Source: Burkholderiales bacterium (GTDB lineage: Bacteria; Pseudomonadota; Gammaproteobacteria; Burkholderiales; Burkholderiaceae_C). From it: 64,000 nucleotides of DNA. Numbering within the stretch: position 1 is the first letter of the stretch; each line of letters opens with the position of its first letter. The translations under genes and the position numbers were made by a program. The notes under the pieces were generated by a model that saw nothing but the letters and a program-made list of their open reading frames with translations, did no database searches and had not been told where the DNA came from. Below are positions 8,444 to 17,585 of the stretch, in pieces. The DNA lies in NCBI GenBank assembly GCA_016703325.1, contig JADJCH010000014.1, forward strand, positions 1 to 64,000. The letters run 5' to 3'.

Positions 8444-9103
8444 ATGCGATTGCTGCTGATCGAAGACGACGACATCCTGGGCGAAGGCCTGCGCGACTTC
8501 CTTCGCGCCGAGGGCCACGGGGTGGACTGGTGCCGCAGCCTGGCCGAGGCGAGAGCCTACACCGGGGAGCCCTTCGACGCCCTGCTGGTGGACTGGCAAT
8601 TGCCCGACGGCTCCGGCCTGGACTGGCTGCGCGAGCGCCGTGCCCGGGGGGACAACACCTCGGCACTGATGCTGACCGCACGCGACCGCCTGGACGATCG
8701 CATCACCGGCCTGGATGCCGGAGCGGACGATTACCTGGTCAAACCCTTCGCGCCAGAGGAGCTGGTCGCCCGGCTGCGGGCGGTGAACCGGCGTGTGGGC
8801 GCCGGGGCCACGTCGAAGCTGCTGTTCGGGCCGGTGGAGGTGGACCTGGCCGCCCGCCGGGTGCGCCGCGACGGCCAGACGGTGGACCTGACCGGGCGGG
8901 AGTGGTCCATCCTGGAGGCGCTGGTGCTGCGCGCCGGCCGGCTGGTGGACAAGGGCGACCTGGAGAGGCTGGTGGTGGGCTTCGACAGCGAGCTGTCCAG
9001 CAACGCGCTGGAAGTGCATGTCTCTGCGCTGCGGCGCAAGCTGGGCCGGGAGATGATCGAAACGCAGCGGGGCCTGGGCTACCGTGCGCGGCTGCCGGAC
9101 TGA
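8444..9103 (+). CDS. OmpR-family response regulator (PmrA/QseB-like)
   Basis: 219 aa. The receiver domain carries the acidic pocket IEDDD, phospho-acceptor Asp50 in LLVDWQLPDG, Thr78 and Lys100 in DYLVKPF. A C-terminal winged-helix Trans_reg_C domain follows, with SSNALEVHVSALRRKL and ETQRGLGYRARL. It is followed after 13 bp by its kinase gene. Divergence from eptA suggests it controls lipid A modification, as PmrA does elsewhere. I could not find a convincing pair of CTTAA-type half sites in the 108-bp gap. The ATG at 8444 is chosen because it starts the conserved receiver strand. Confidence 0.9.
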   Translation: MRLLLIEDDDILGEGLRDFLRAEGHGVDWCRSLAEARAYTGEPFDALLVDWQLPDGSGLDWLRERRARGDNTSALMLTARDRLDDRITGLDAGADDYLVKPFAPEELVARLRAVNRRVGAGATSKLLFGPVEVDLAARRVRRDGQTVDLTGREWSILEALVLRAGRLVDKGDLERLVVGFDSELSSNALEVHVSALRRKLGREMIETQRGLGYRARLPD

Positions 9104-9116
9104 GAACTGAACGAAC

Positions 9117-10514
9117 GTGAGCCCTGCTCCGACGGTGGCATCCCGGCGCCTGCCTTCGATCGGCGGGCGGCTGTCCCGTGCGCTTGTGGCCTGGTCGATG
9201 TTCTGGGGTGTGGCGCTGGCGCTGGCGGTCTGGCTGGCGGTGGACCACGAGGTGGACGAGTTGCTGGACGACACGCTGCACGACGCTGCCCAGGTGCTCG
9301 GGAGTCTGTTGATCGATGAAGAGGTGCTGCGGCACGCCCGCGACTTGCCGGGTGAGCCGCTGCGGAGCTCGTCGAGGGGTTCGTCAATTCTGGGTGACCG
9401 CTTCGCCTGGCAACTGGTGGACCCCCAAGGCCATGTCCTGTTGCGCTCGCCGGCGGCCCCCGAGGTCGCGCTGCACCAGCGGGCCGCTGCGGGGTTGGAC
9501 GGCAACGGTCAGTGGCGCAGCTTCGGGCTGGTGCTGTCGCCTTCGGGGAGGGTGTTGTACGTGATGCAGTCCCGTGCGGAACGCTGGGAGGCCACCAGCA
9601 CCGCGGCTTTCAGCTCCGCCCTGGCGGCCCTGGTGGTGGGGGTGCTGGGGCACCTGTGGCTGAGGATGCGGGTGCAGGTGGAGTTGGGGCCGATCCGCCG
9701 CCTGTCCGACCGGTTGCGGCAGGCCGATCCCGGCGGCGTCGCGGGCGTCGGCGACCTGGGAGGGGGACTGGGTGAGGCCGAGCGCGAGGAACTCGAGCCG
9801 GTGCATTGCGCAGTGGAAGACCTCGCCCGGCGGCTGTCGCGCCGTCTGGACCATGAACGAGCCTTCACCGCGCACGCCGCCCATGCGCTGCGCACGCCAC
9901 TGGCGGGCATCGACGCGCAACTGGCGGTGGCATTGCGGGAGGTGCCTCCCGAGCAGAGGCCGCGGCTGCAGCGGGTGCGTGATGCCACCGGGCGCCTGCA
10001 GCGGGTCGTGGCTGCGCTGCTGGCTCTGTTTCGCAGCGGGGTGGAGCTGTCGCAGCGGGACATCGAACTGGAGGGCTTCGTGGCCCGGCTGCCGGTGGCG
10101 GGGCTGGACATCACCGTGGCGCCGGACAGCCACTTGTGGGCCGATGGCGACCTGCTGGCCGCCGCCCTGGTCAACCTGCTGGACAACGCCGTCCGGCACG
10201 GTGCCAGGGCGGTCAGGCTGAGTGCACCGACGCGCTCGCAGTTGCGCCTGGAAGACGATGGCCCTGGGGTGACCGCAGCGCGGCGGCAGGAGCTGCAGCG
10301 TGCGTTGGCCGAACAGCGGTACGAAGGCCACATGGGTCTGGGGCTGATGCTGGCCGACATGGTGGCCCGGGCCCATGGGGGTGCGCTGCACTTGCCCGAT
10401 GGGCCCCGCGGTTTTGCGGTGGAGCTGCTGCTGGCGCCTGCGGACCGGTCGGAGCTCGCCGCAGACGGGACTGCGGCCACAGGCAGTGCGGCGGCATCCT
10501 CTGCAGTGGATTGA
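9117..10514 (+). CDS. sensor histidine kinase (PmrB/QseC-like)
   Basis: 465 aa from a GTG. It has a transmembrane helix near residues 22-42, a periplasmic sensor of about 110 aa, a second helix (TAAFSSALAALVVGVLGHLW), HAMP, then HisKA with the phosphorylation site AHALRTPLAGI. Note Ala where most HisKA proteins have Glu after the His. The ATPase domain has the N box LVNLLDNAVRHG, G1 LEDDGPGV and G2 HMGLGLMLADMVARAHGG. It probably phosphorylates the response regulator directly upstream. The tail after the kinase core is Ala/Thr-rich. The inducing signal is unknown. Confidence 0.9.
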   Translation: MSPAPTVASRRLPSIGGRLSRALVAWSMFWGVALALAVWLAVDHEVDELLDDTLHDAAQVLGSLLIDEEVLRHARDLPGEPLRSSSRGSSILGDRFAWQLVDPQGHVLLRSPAAPEVALHQRAAAGLDGNGQWRSFGLVLSPSGRVLYVMQSRAERWEATSTAAFSSALAALVVGVLGHLWLRMRVQVELGPIRRLSDRLRQADPGGVAGVGDLGGGLGEAEREELEPVHCAVEDLARRLSRRLDHERAFTAHAAHALRTPLAGIDAQLAVALREVPPEQRPRLQRVRDATGRLQRVVAALLALFRSGVELSQRDIELEGFVARLPVAGLDITVAPDSHLWADGDLLAAALVNLLDNAVRHGARAVRLSAPTRSQLRLEDDGPGVTAARRQELQRALAEQRYEGHMGLGLMLADMVARAHGGALHLPDGPRGFAVELLLAPADRSELAADGTAATGSAAASSAVD

Positions 10515-10636
10515 ACCGGATTGAACCGCTTCATCGCGGGTTCTGGCTGTAAGGGGCTGCCTAGCATCCGGTCAGCCGGCTGCTGCATCGAGTCGGTGTG
10601 ACCGAAGTCCTTTGCCGCCAGCCATCCGACCCCGCC

Positions 10637-13438
10637 ATGTCCGACCTTTCGCTGCCCCCTCTGACGCTCGTTCCCCTCGAGGATGAAATCAAGGCAGTTG
10701 CCGGTGCCTCCGTTGGCAGTGGCGGTGGCGCGGCGGCCAGTCGCAGCGAGCCCTTCGCCTGGCCGACGCCCCCCCTGGCGGCCTACCCGTCTCCCACCTG
10801 TCAGGTGGAGCCGCAGCCCTGTGTGGTGGAGGGGCGCGGCGGCAACTTTGTCTCCGGACTCTTGACCGTGTTCGAGCCCCAGGGCGTGGCGCGGGTGCAG
10901 GTGGCGGGCGAGAAACTGGCACTGCCGCTGCGCTTTGAGCAGATCCGTCGGCTCACGCTCAAGCGCCCGTTGCGCGCCCTGAGCGGGCAGCGGGCTGCCG
11001 AAGGGGAGCTGCAGGCCGCCCAGGCCGCCGTGTTGACCCACCACCCGGCTCAGCCTTACGAAGTCAAGCTGCTGGGGGGCACGGCGTTCAGCGGCCGCAC
11101 GGTCAGCCATGTGGAACTCGAGTGCGGCCTGTTTCTCTTCGAGCCCTGCGACGAGCAGGGCTCGGTGGAGCGGCACTTCATACCCAGGGTGATGATCGAA
11201 TCCCACTCGATCGGTGAGCGCCTGGGCACGCTGCTGGCGGGAGAGGACGGGCAGCGCGCCCGCGATGTCGAGCAGGGCCTGGAGGCGCAGCGCCGGCTGC
11301 GCCAGCAAAAGCTCGGCGACATCCTGGTGGCGCGTCAGGTGGTCACCCGCGACCAGTTGCTGCAGGCGCTGGACAAGCAGGCCCGCATGCCTCTGGTGCG
11401 TCTGGGCGAAGCGCTGGTGGCCCTGGGGTATGTGGACGAACAGCAGCTGGAGCAGTCGCTGCGCCAGCTGGAGGTGGATCGCCACCGTCCGTTGGGTGAG
11501 GTGCTGGTGCAGCGCGGCCTGGTGAACCTGGAGGAGGTGCGCGTCGCGCTGGCGCGCAAGATGGGTTTCCCGGTGGTGAACGTGTCGAACTTTCCGGTGG
11601 AGCCGGAGGCGCTGCGGCTGCTGCCCTGCGACCTGGCCAGGCGGCTGAAAGTGCTGCCGCTGCTGCGCCGAGGTGGCCGTCTGGTGGTGGCGATGGAAGA
11701 CGCCACCCGCGAGGACCTGCTCAAGACGGTGCAGGACGTGGCGCAATGCGCCGTGCTGCCGGCGCTGGCCGGCTCGGGTGAGCTGGATGTGGCCATCGAG
11801 CGGGCCTACCACCCGCCCAAGGAGCTGGCGGCCCCGCGAGCACCGATGGCGGCCGAGCCGCCCCTGTTCACCAGCGAGCTGCCCGATCTGCAGACGCTGA
11901 GCTACGAGCCCCTCCCGGCGGGCCAGCAGAGCCTGCCCCCGGCTTCACTGGGGGACATCGACCTGCCGGTGCTCTACCCGGAGCTGGAGGCCGGTGCATC
12001 CGCCGCGGCGATCACGCCGTTCCCGACCCTCGCCCCGTCGGCACCAGCCCCTGCACTGACCGCCGCACTGGCCCAGGCGCAGGCGCAGCGGGTGGTGGAG
12101 GCAGCGGCCTCTTCTTCGGCGGTGGTGCAGGCGGCGGCGGCGAGCGAGCTGCGGGGCCGCGCCCGGCTGGAACGCAGCGACAGCCCGGTGGTGCAGGCCC
12201 TGGTCCAGCTGGTGGGGCAGGCGCTGACCCAGGGGGCGCGGGCCCTGCACATCCAGTGCGGGTCGGAAGACGAACCGATGCAGGTGCGACTGCGCCAGGG
12301 TGATCGCCTGTTGCCGCTGCCGGATCTGCCCGCCAGCCTGCGCCGCGTGCTGCTGCCGCGCATCAAGGCCCTGGCCGAGCTGGATGTGCTGCAGACCAGC
12401 CGGCCGCAGCAAGGGCGCATCGACTTCGGCCGGCTCAGCGCGGCCCACCCGGTGGAGCTGAAGGTCACGACGCTGCCGACCCGTGCCGGCCGGGAGGACC
12501 TGGTCCTCGGCCTGCCGGTGCAGCTGCGGCCGATGAAGCTCGACGGCATCGGCCTGAACCCGGTCGATCTGGAGCGGTACACCGGCCTGCTGGCCCGGCC
12601 TGCCGGCCTGATCCTGCAGGTCACGCCACCCCAGGGCGGTCGCACCACGACGCTGCATGCGCTGATCGCCCATCTGAACGGGCCGCAGCGCAGCATCTGG
12701 TCGATCGAGGACCGCATCCAGCTGACCCAACCCGGTCTGCGTCAGATGGAGGTGGACCGCCATGCCGACGCGCAGGCAGGCACGACGGTGGAAGAGGCCC
12801 TGCGGGCAGTGACGCAGGCCGATGCGGATGTGATCGTGGTGTCGGACCTGCGCGATGCAGCCGGGGCCCGGCGGGCCCTGGACGCCGCGCTGGACGGTCG
12901 GCTGGTGATCGCTGCGATGCCCGGGCGCAATGCCACCGATGCCATCCAGCGGCTGCTGGACCAGGGCATCGATGCCTGGATGCTCTCCGAGGCCCTGATC
13001 GGCGTGCACGCGCAGCGGCTGGTGCAGCGGCTGTGCAGCGCCTGCCGCATGAGCCGCCCGGCCAAGGAGGCGGAGGTGGAGGAGTGGTTGAACGCGCACC
13101 TGGGGGCCTCCGGCCACGATCCCACCGGCGAAGAGCGCGAGGCGCTGCAGCGCAGCTGGGTGGAGCGCTGGGGCCGCGAGGGCCGGCTGCGCCGCTACCA
13201 GAGCCCGGGTTGCGAGCGCTGCGACAGCACCGGCAGCCGGCGCCGCACGGCGGTGCACGAGTTGCTGGTGGTCGGCAAGGAGATGCGCCGGCTGATGCGC
13301 GCCGGCGCACCGGCCTGGAACCTGCAGCGTCAGGCCGTCAAGGATGGCATGAAGACGCTGCGCCAGGACGCCATCGAGAAGATGCTGGCCGGGCTGGTTT
13401 CCCAGGACGAGGTGCGCCGGGTCGGCGCCGACATCTGA
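10637..13438 (+). CDS. GspE/PulE-like type II secretion/type IV pilus ATPase homologue with degenerate P-loop
   Basis: 933 aa. After a Ser/Pro-rich start and a beta-rich segment (about 60-200) come two tandem MshEN-type motifs (RLGEALVALGYVDEQQLEQ and PLGEVLVQRGLVNLEE, about 255-310). MshEN repeats bind c-di-GMP in PilB/MshE proteins. A Pro/Ala linker leads to a T2SSE-like ATPase domain (about 510-930) that keeps the CxxC...CxxC zinc motif (about 799-861). Its catalytic motifs are altered: Walker A reads PPQGGRTTT with Arg669 in place of Lys, Walker B reads SDLRD (about 736-740) where GEIRD is usual, and the LSTLHTN sequence is replaced by IAAMPGRN. It may be a pseudo-ATPase or c-di-GMP effector. 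No secretion or pilus motor genes flank it. An alternative start is GTG 10598. Confidence 0.8.
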   Translation: MSDLSLPPLTLVPLEDEIKAVAGASVGSGGGAAASRSEPFAWPTPPLAAYPSPTCQVEPQPCVVEGRGGNFVSGLLTVFEPQGVARVQVAGEKLALPLRFEQIRRLTLKRPLRALSGQRAAEGELQAAQAAVLTHHPAQPYEVKLLGGTAFSGRTVSHVELECGLFLFEPCDEQGSVERHFIPRVMIESHSIGERLGTLLAGEDGQRARDVEQGLEAQRRLRQQKLGDILVARQVVTRDQLLQALDKQARMPLVRLGEALVALGYVDEQQLEQSLRQLEVDRHRPLGEVLVQRGLVNLEEVRVALARKMGFPVVNVSNFPVEPEALRLLPCDLARRLKVLPLLRRGGRLVVAMEDATREDLLKTVQDVAQCAVLPALAGSGELDVAIERAYHPPKELAAPRAPMAAEPPLFTSELPDLQTLSYEPLPAGQQSLPPASLGDIDLPVLYPELEAGASAAAITPFPTLAPSAPAPALTAALAQAQAQRVVEAAASSSAVVQAAAASELRGRARLERSDSPVVQALVQLVGQALTQGARALHIQCGSEDEPMQVRLRQGDRLLPLPDLPASLRRVLLPRIKALAELDVLQTSRPQQGRIDFGRLSAAHPVELKVTTLPTRAGREDLVLGLPVQLRPMKLDGIGLNPVDLERYTGLLARPAGLILQVTPPQGGRTTTLHALIAHLNGPQRSIWSIEDRIQLTQPGLRQMEVDRHADAQAGTTVEEALRAVTQADADVIVVSDLRDAAGARRALDAALDGRLVIAAMPGRNATDAIQRLLDQGIDAWMLSEALIGVHAQRLVQRLCSACRMSRPAKEAEVEEWLNAHLGASGHDPTGEEREALQRSWVERWGREGRLRRYQSPGCERCDSTGSRRRTAVHELLVVGKEMRRLMRAGAPAWNLQRQAVKDGMKTLRQDAIEKMLAGLVSQDEVRRVGADI

Positions 13439-13440
13439 TC

Positions 13441-13459
13441 CTGCCGGCCGATGCGGCAG
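13441..13459. terminator. weak hairpin between convergent genes
   Basis: CTGCCG-GCCGATG-CGGCAG follows the GspE-like stop, in the 43-bp gap facing the mutL stop. There is no T-run, so termination is only possible, not shown. Confidence 0.25.
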
Positions 13460-13481
13460 CTTGGTGGGGCCTGGGGACGCT

Positions 13482-15446
13482 TCAGCGCCCGCGCAGGAAG
13501 AGCTGATCCAGCTCGCGCAGCGTCACCTGCCGCCAGGTCGGGCGACCGTGGTTGCACAGGTCGGCCCGTTCGGTGGCTTCCATGTCGCGCAGCAGGGCGT
13601 TCATCTCCGGCAGGGTGAGCTGGCGACTCGCACGCACCGCGCCGTGGCAGGCCATGGTGGCCAGGATTTCCTCGTGGGCGCGCTGCACCAGCCGGCTGCC
13701 GTCGGTCTGCGCCAGCTCGGCCAGCACGGCACGGGCCAGCGCCACCGCATCGGCCTTCGGCAGTGCAGCGGGCAGTGATCGCACCGCCAGCACGCCCGGT
13801 GACAGGGGCGCCAGGTCCAGCCCCAGCGCCAGCAGCGTGTCGGCCTCGGCTTCGGCGCCGGCCACCTCGGCCGGTGTGGCGGCAAAGGTGGCCGGAATCA
13901 GCAGCGGCTGCGAAGGCAGCGCCTGACCGGCCTGTCGCTGGGCGAACTGGGCCTTGAGTCGCTCGTAGACGATGCGTTCGTGGGCGGCATGCATGTCCAC
14001 GATCACCAGCCCCTGTGCGTTCTCCGCCAGCACATAGACACCTGCCAGTTGTGCGATGGCACGGCCCAGCGGCCAGGATCCGTTGGCCGGCAGGTCGGGA
14101 GTCAACCGGGCGTCTGCAGCGGGCAGGGCGCCCTGCAGCGATCCATCCCGGGTTGCGGCCGATGCGTCGGCCACAGCCCAGCCCGGGCGGGGTTCGGCGG
14201 CAAACAGCTGCCGCGCCGTCTCCAGCGCCAGCCCGGCCTGTCGCGGGGCCGGGCGCTCGGGCCAGGCAGCAGAGGGGCGCAGAGCCAGCGCCGGGGTGGC
14301 TGACCGCGGCCCGCTGGCCGCGGGATCCGGCTGCAACCTGCCAGCCGGGTCGCCCAGACTCGTCATGCCGGCCGGCCCCAACCCCGGGTCCGATTCCTGG
14401 GCCGCCAGGGCGGTGCGGGGTGGCGCCAGTACCGCCTCCACCGCATGCCGCAACGCCTGGTGCACCTCCCGGCCGTCGCGGAAGCGCACCTCGATCTTGG
14501 TGGGGTGCACGTTGACATCGACCCGTTCGGGGGCGATGTCGACGAACAGCAGCCAGCTGGGTTGCCGGCTGCCGTGCAGCACGTCTTCGTAGGCGGAGCG
14601 CACGCCGTGGCTGAGCAGGCGGTCGCGCACGTAGCGGCCGTTGACGTAGGCGTACTGGTGGTCCGCGCGGCTGCGCGCGAGCTCGGGCAGGCCGACGCGG
14701 CCGGTGATCTGCATCGGCCCGACCAGCCACTGCACCGGCCGGCTGCCGGCGATGAAGTCCTCGCCCAGCACGTCGCGAAAGCGCTGCTCGGGCGAGGTGG
14801 CCCGCCACTGCTCCACCAGCCGGCCCTCGTGCCAGGCGCTGAAGCTGCAGTCCGGCCGCGCCAGCGCGTGGCGGCGCAGCGCCTCCAGGCAGTGCGCCAG
14901 TTCGGTGGCGTCGCTCTTGAGGAACTTGCGCCGTGCAGGGGTGGCAAAAAACAGCTCCCGCACCTCCACCGTGCTGCCCACCGCCCGGGCGGCCGGGCTC
15001 AGTTCGCCACTGCGGGCGTCCAGCCGCAGGGCATGGGGGGAATCCGGCGTGCGGCTGGTCAGGCTGAGCTCTGACACCGAGGCGATGGCCGCCAGCGCCT
15101 CACCGCGAAAGCCCATTGTGCCCACGCTCTCCAGGTCCTGCAGGGAGGCGATCTTGCTGGTGGCGTGACGCCGCAGCGCCAGGGGCAGCTCGGCGGCCGG
15201 AATGCCGCAGCCGTCGTCCTCCACCACGATGGAGCGCACCCCGCCCGCCGACAGCCGCAGCTGGATCTGGCGGGCACCGGCGTCCAGTGCGTTGTCCACC
15301 AGCTCACGCACCACCGAGGCGGGGCGCTCCACCACCTCGCCGGCGGCGATCTGGCTGACCAGCTCATCGGGCAGTTCCCGGATGGCCCGGCGTACCGGCG
15401 TCAAAGGCGGGGTTGCGGTGTCGGGCAATGCGAGGGGATCGGACAT
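13482..15446 (-). CDS. mutL: DNA mismatch repair protein MutL
   Basis: 654 aa. The N-terminal GHKL ATPase has AAGEVVERPASVVRELVDN, DDGCGIP and TMGFRGEALAAIASV. A variable Pro/Ala linker covers about residues 340-450, followed by the dimerisation domain. The C-terminal part contains DMHAAHERIVYE (about residue 480), matching the nicking-endonuclease motif DQHAxxExxxxE with Met for Gln, plus CNHGRP near the C-terminus. This suggests a MutL that nicks the new strand itself, as in bacteria without MutH. The ATG at 15446 is preferred over the longer frame. The gene lies 60 bp downstream of a binding-protein gene, not directly beside tsaE-amiC as in many relatives. Confidence 0.95.
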   Translation of the reverse strand: MSDPLALPDTATPPLTPVRRAIRELPDELVSQIAAGEVVERPASVVRELVDNALDAGARQIQLRLSAGGVRSIVVEDDGCGIPAAELPLALRRHATSKIASLQDLESVGTMGFRGEALAAIASVSELSLTSRTPDSPHALRLDARSGELSPAARAVGSTVEVRELFFATPARRKFLKSDATELAHCLEALRRHALARPDCSFSAWHEGRLVEQWRATSPEQRFRDVLGEDFIAGSRPVQWLVGPMQITGRVGLPELARSRADHQYAYVNGRYVRDRLLSHGVRSAYEDVLHGSRQPSWLLFVDIAPERVDVNVHPTKIEVRFRDGREVHQALRHAVEAVLAPPRTALAAQESDPGLGPAGMTSLGDPAGRLQPDPAASGPRSATPALALRPSAAWPERPAPRQAGLALETARQLFAAEPRPGWAVADASAATRDGSLQGALPAADARLTPDLPANGSWPLGRAIAQLAGVYVLAENAQGLVIVDMHAAHERIVYERLKAQFAQRQAGQALPSQPLLIPATFAATPAEVAGAEAEADTLLALGLDLAPLSPGVLAVRSLPAALPKADAVALARAVLAELAQTDGSRLVQRAHEEILATMACHGAVRASRQLTLPEMNALLRDMEATERADLCNHGRPTWRQVTLRELDQLFLRGR

Positions 15447-15506
15447 CGGCGCGATTTTACGGAGCCGATCCGGGCGCTCCCCCGAGCGCTCCACAGCTGT
15501 GGGCGC

Positions 15507-16661
15507 TCAGCTCAGCCAGCGCCCATCCAGGCTCGGATGCACCCACTCGACCAGCCGGGATCCACTCAGTTCGCGGCGGCTGAAGTCCACCGTCATGCCG
15601 CCCAGGTGCACCTGCAGGCTGTCGAGCACCGCGTGCAGCCGGGCTGCGGAGGTGTCCCGGCCGCAGCGTTGCAGCGCCTGAACCAGCAGTTGGCCGGCCA
15701 TCCAGCCTTCCAGTGTCGGGTAGCTCAGCCCCACGCCGGCGGCGCTGGCCTGGCGGCGGAACTCGATCAGCGCCGCCTGCGTGGTCGACCAGGGGCTCGG
15801 CAGCACCTGGGCCAGGGTCAGCAGCCGCGTCTGGGCGGCGGCCTGCAGCAGGCTGCCGTCCTCCTCCGCCTCGGGCAGGGCGTAGCAGGGCGGGGCTTTG
15901 GCCAGGCGATTCAGCTCGGCCAGCAAGGCCAGCACCTGTCGGCCGGGCAGCGCCAGCAGCAGCGCCTGAGGCGACAGGGCAGTCAGTTTGTGCATGGCTT
16001 CCCGGGCGGTGCCGGGGTCCGCCGTCACCGCGGCGCTGCCCAGCCAGTCCAGCTGGCGCGACACGCAGGCGTCGTGCAGCAGCCGCAGCCAGGCGCCTCC
16101 ACCCAGCACCCGGCCGGCAGGCCGCGGTGCGCCCGCCTCATGCACCACGGCCACCCGGCGCAGCCCGAGTTCCGCCAGGTGCTGGGCCAGCGCCTGCGCC
16201 TGGTGCGTCTGTCCGGCGGTGACGAAGTAGCTCCAGCGGGTGGTTTCCAGCCGCACCGCATCGTCCACTTCACGGCCGGCCAGGGCCGCCACACCCTTTT
16301 CGCGCTGCAGGGGCAGCAGCGTCAGCGTCGCTGTCGAACCGCTGCAGCCAAACAGCAGGCTGGCGCGCTGCTCGATCAACAATTGCTCACCCGCGGCCTG
16401 GGCCAGGTCGGCGCGCCCCAGGTGGTCCAGGCTGATCCACCGCAGCGGGCGGCCTTGAGCGCCGCCGCGGGCGTTGAAGTCGTCGATCACCAGCCGGGCT
16501 CCGGCGTTGAAGGCCAATTGCCGCGGGGCCGACGGGCCGCTCAGCGCGGCCACCTGGCCCACCACCAGGTCCGGGCCGGGCCGGGGTGCCGCTCGCACCG
16601 ATCCGCAGGCCAGGGCCAGGGTGGCTGCAGCGGGGGCAAGGACCAGCGGACGGCGGCGCAT
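15507..16661 (-). CDS. ABC transporter substrate-binding protein (branched-chain amino acid type)
   Basis: 384 aa with an N-terminal export signal (MRRRPLVLAPAAATLALAC, then SVRAAPRP). The mature domain has the Periplasmic_binding_6/LivJ-like fold start VVGQVAALSGPSAPRQLAFNAG and the characteristic ALLLALPGRQVLALLAELN hinge strand. Cys19 within the signal could allow lipidation, but the sequence around it is not a clear lipobox. No permease or ATPase genes accompany it, so it is an orphan that either serves a transporter elsewhere or acts as a sensor. Ligand unknown. It is upstream of mutL on the same strand. Confidence 0.75.
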   Translation of the reverse strand: MRRRPLVLAPAAATLALACGSVRAAPRPGPDLVVGQVAALSGPSAPRQLAFNAGARLVIDDFNARGGAQGRPLRWISLDHLGRADLAQAAGEQLLIEQRASLLFGCSGSTATLTLLPLQREKGVAALAGREVDDAVRLETTRWSYFVTAGQTHQAQALAQHLAELGLRRVAVVHEAGAPRPAGRVLGGGAWLRLLHDACVSRQLDWLGSAAVTADPGTAREAMHKLTALSPQALLLALPGRQVLALLAELNRLAKAPPCYALPEAEEDGSLLQAAAQTRLLTLAQVLPSPWSTTQAALIEFRRQASAAGVGLSYPTLEGWMAGQLLVQALQRCGRDTSAARLHAVLDSLQVHLGGMTVDFSRRELSGSRLVEWVHPSLDGRWLS

Positions 16662-16737
16662 CGAAACAACCCAGGCGGTGGCAAGGGTCTGGACAGGGAG
16701 GGGAAGGCCAGGGGGCGGGAGAAACCGAACCGCACGG

Positions 16738-16751
16738 GTCCGGGCCCGGAC
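16738..16751. repeat. 14-bp perfect palindrome in a divergent promoter region
   Basis: GTCCGGGCCCGGAC lies in the 214-bp gap between the divergently transcribed binding-protein and DedA genes. No function is assigned; it could be an operator or chance in GC-rich DNA. The rest of the gap shows nothing I can name. Confidence 0.35.
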
Positions 16752-16875
16752 GGGCCCAGGCAGGCGCGAGTGTGCCCTTGGATCTGGGTGGTGGGGCCGC
16801 TGTGGCGAAATTGCACGCAGCGGCCGTGCCGGCCTGCACGTCTGTCATCGGGGCCTGCCGGGTGGCCTCCGGATA

Positions 16876-17556
16876 ATGGCCGGCATGGACCTGCTCACCT
16901 CCCTCCTTGACTTCATCCTCCATGTGGACCGCTACCTGGAGCAGTTCGTGGCGGCCTACGGGCCCTGGATCTATGCGCTGCTGTTCGTGATCATTTTTGT
17001 CGAGACCGGTGTGGTGGTGATGCCCTTCCTGCCTGGCGACTCGCTGCTGTTCGTGGTGGGCGCCATGTGCGGTGTCGGGCTGATGGACCTGTGGCTGTCC
17101 ATCGGCCTGCTGTTCGCCGCTGCGGTGGCAGGCAACCAGAGCAACTACACCATCGGCCGCTGGATCGGCCCCAAGGTGTTCCAGTGGGAGGACAGTCGCT
17201 GGTTCAACCGACGGGCCTTCAACCAGGCGCACGAGTTTTACGAACGCTACGGCGGCATCACCATCGTGATTGCCCGCTTCATGCCCTTCGTGCGCACCTT
17301 CGCGCCGTTCGTGGCGGGTGTGGCGCAGATGACGCGGCGCAAGTTCACCTTCTACGATGTCACCGGTGGCGCGCTCTGGGTGGGCGGCATCGTCACGGCG
17401 GGCTACCTGTTCGGCAACATCCCCTGGGTGAAGTCCAACCTGGAGAAGATCATCTGGGCGCTGATCGTGGTGCCCGGGCTGCTGGCCATGATCGGCGCCT
17501 GGCGTGCGCGGCGCAAGGAGGCGCAGGTGGCTGCTGCTGCCCAGGCCGGTCGCTGA
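16876..17556 (+). CDS. DedA-family membrane protein
   Basis: 226 aa with about five hydrophobic segments. DedA (SNARE-associated/VTT) features: FVETGVVVMPFLPGDSLLFVVG (Glu and the F/YxP-G motif, about residues 41-62), GNQSNYTIGRWIG, and the conserved RFMPFVRTFAPFVAG segment with its essential arginines. DedA proteins are needed for membrane homeostasis, and several recycle undecaprenyl phosphate or other lipids. ATG at 16885 is an alternative start three codons in. An ACCCGG/CCGGGT hairpin overlaps the stop. Confidence 0.9.
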   Translation: MAGMDLLTSLLDFILHVDRYLEQFVAAYGPWIYALLFVIIFVETGVVVMPFLPGDSLLFVVGAMCGVGLMDLWLSIGLLFAAAVAGNQSNYTIGRWIGPKVFQWEDSRWFNRRAFNQAHEFYERYGGITIVIARFMPFVRTFAPFVAGVAQMTRRKFTFYDVTGGALWVGGIVTAGYLFGNIPWVKSNLEKIIWALIVVPGLLAMIGAWRARRKEAQVAAAAQAGR

Positions 17557-17583
17557 CCCGGCGCAGGCTGCGTTCCGGGTTTC
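17556..17583 (+). terminator. candidate hairpin terminator after the DedA gene
   Basis: ACCCGG and CCGGGT with a 13-nt loop begin at the DedA stop codon, followed by a short pyrimidine run TTTCCCTC. The weak U-content makes it only a candidate. It lies between convergent genes. Confidence 0.35.
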
Positions 17584-17585
17584 CC

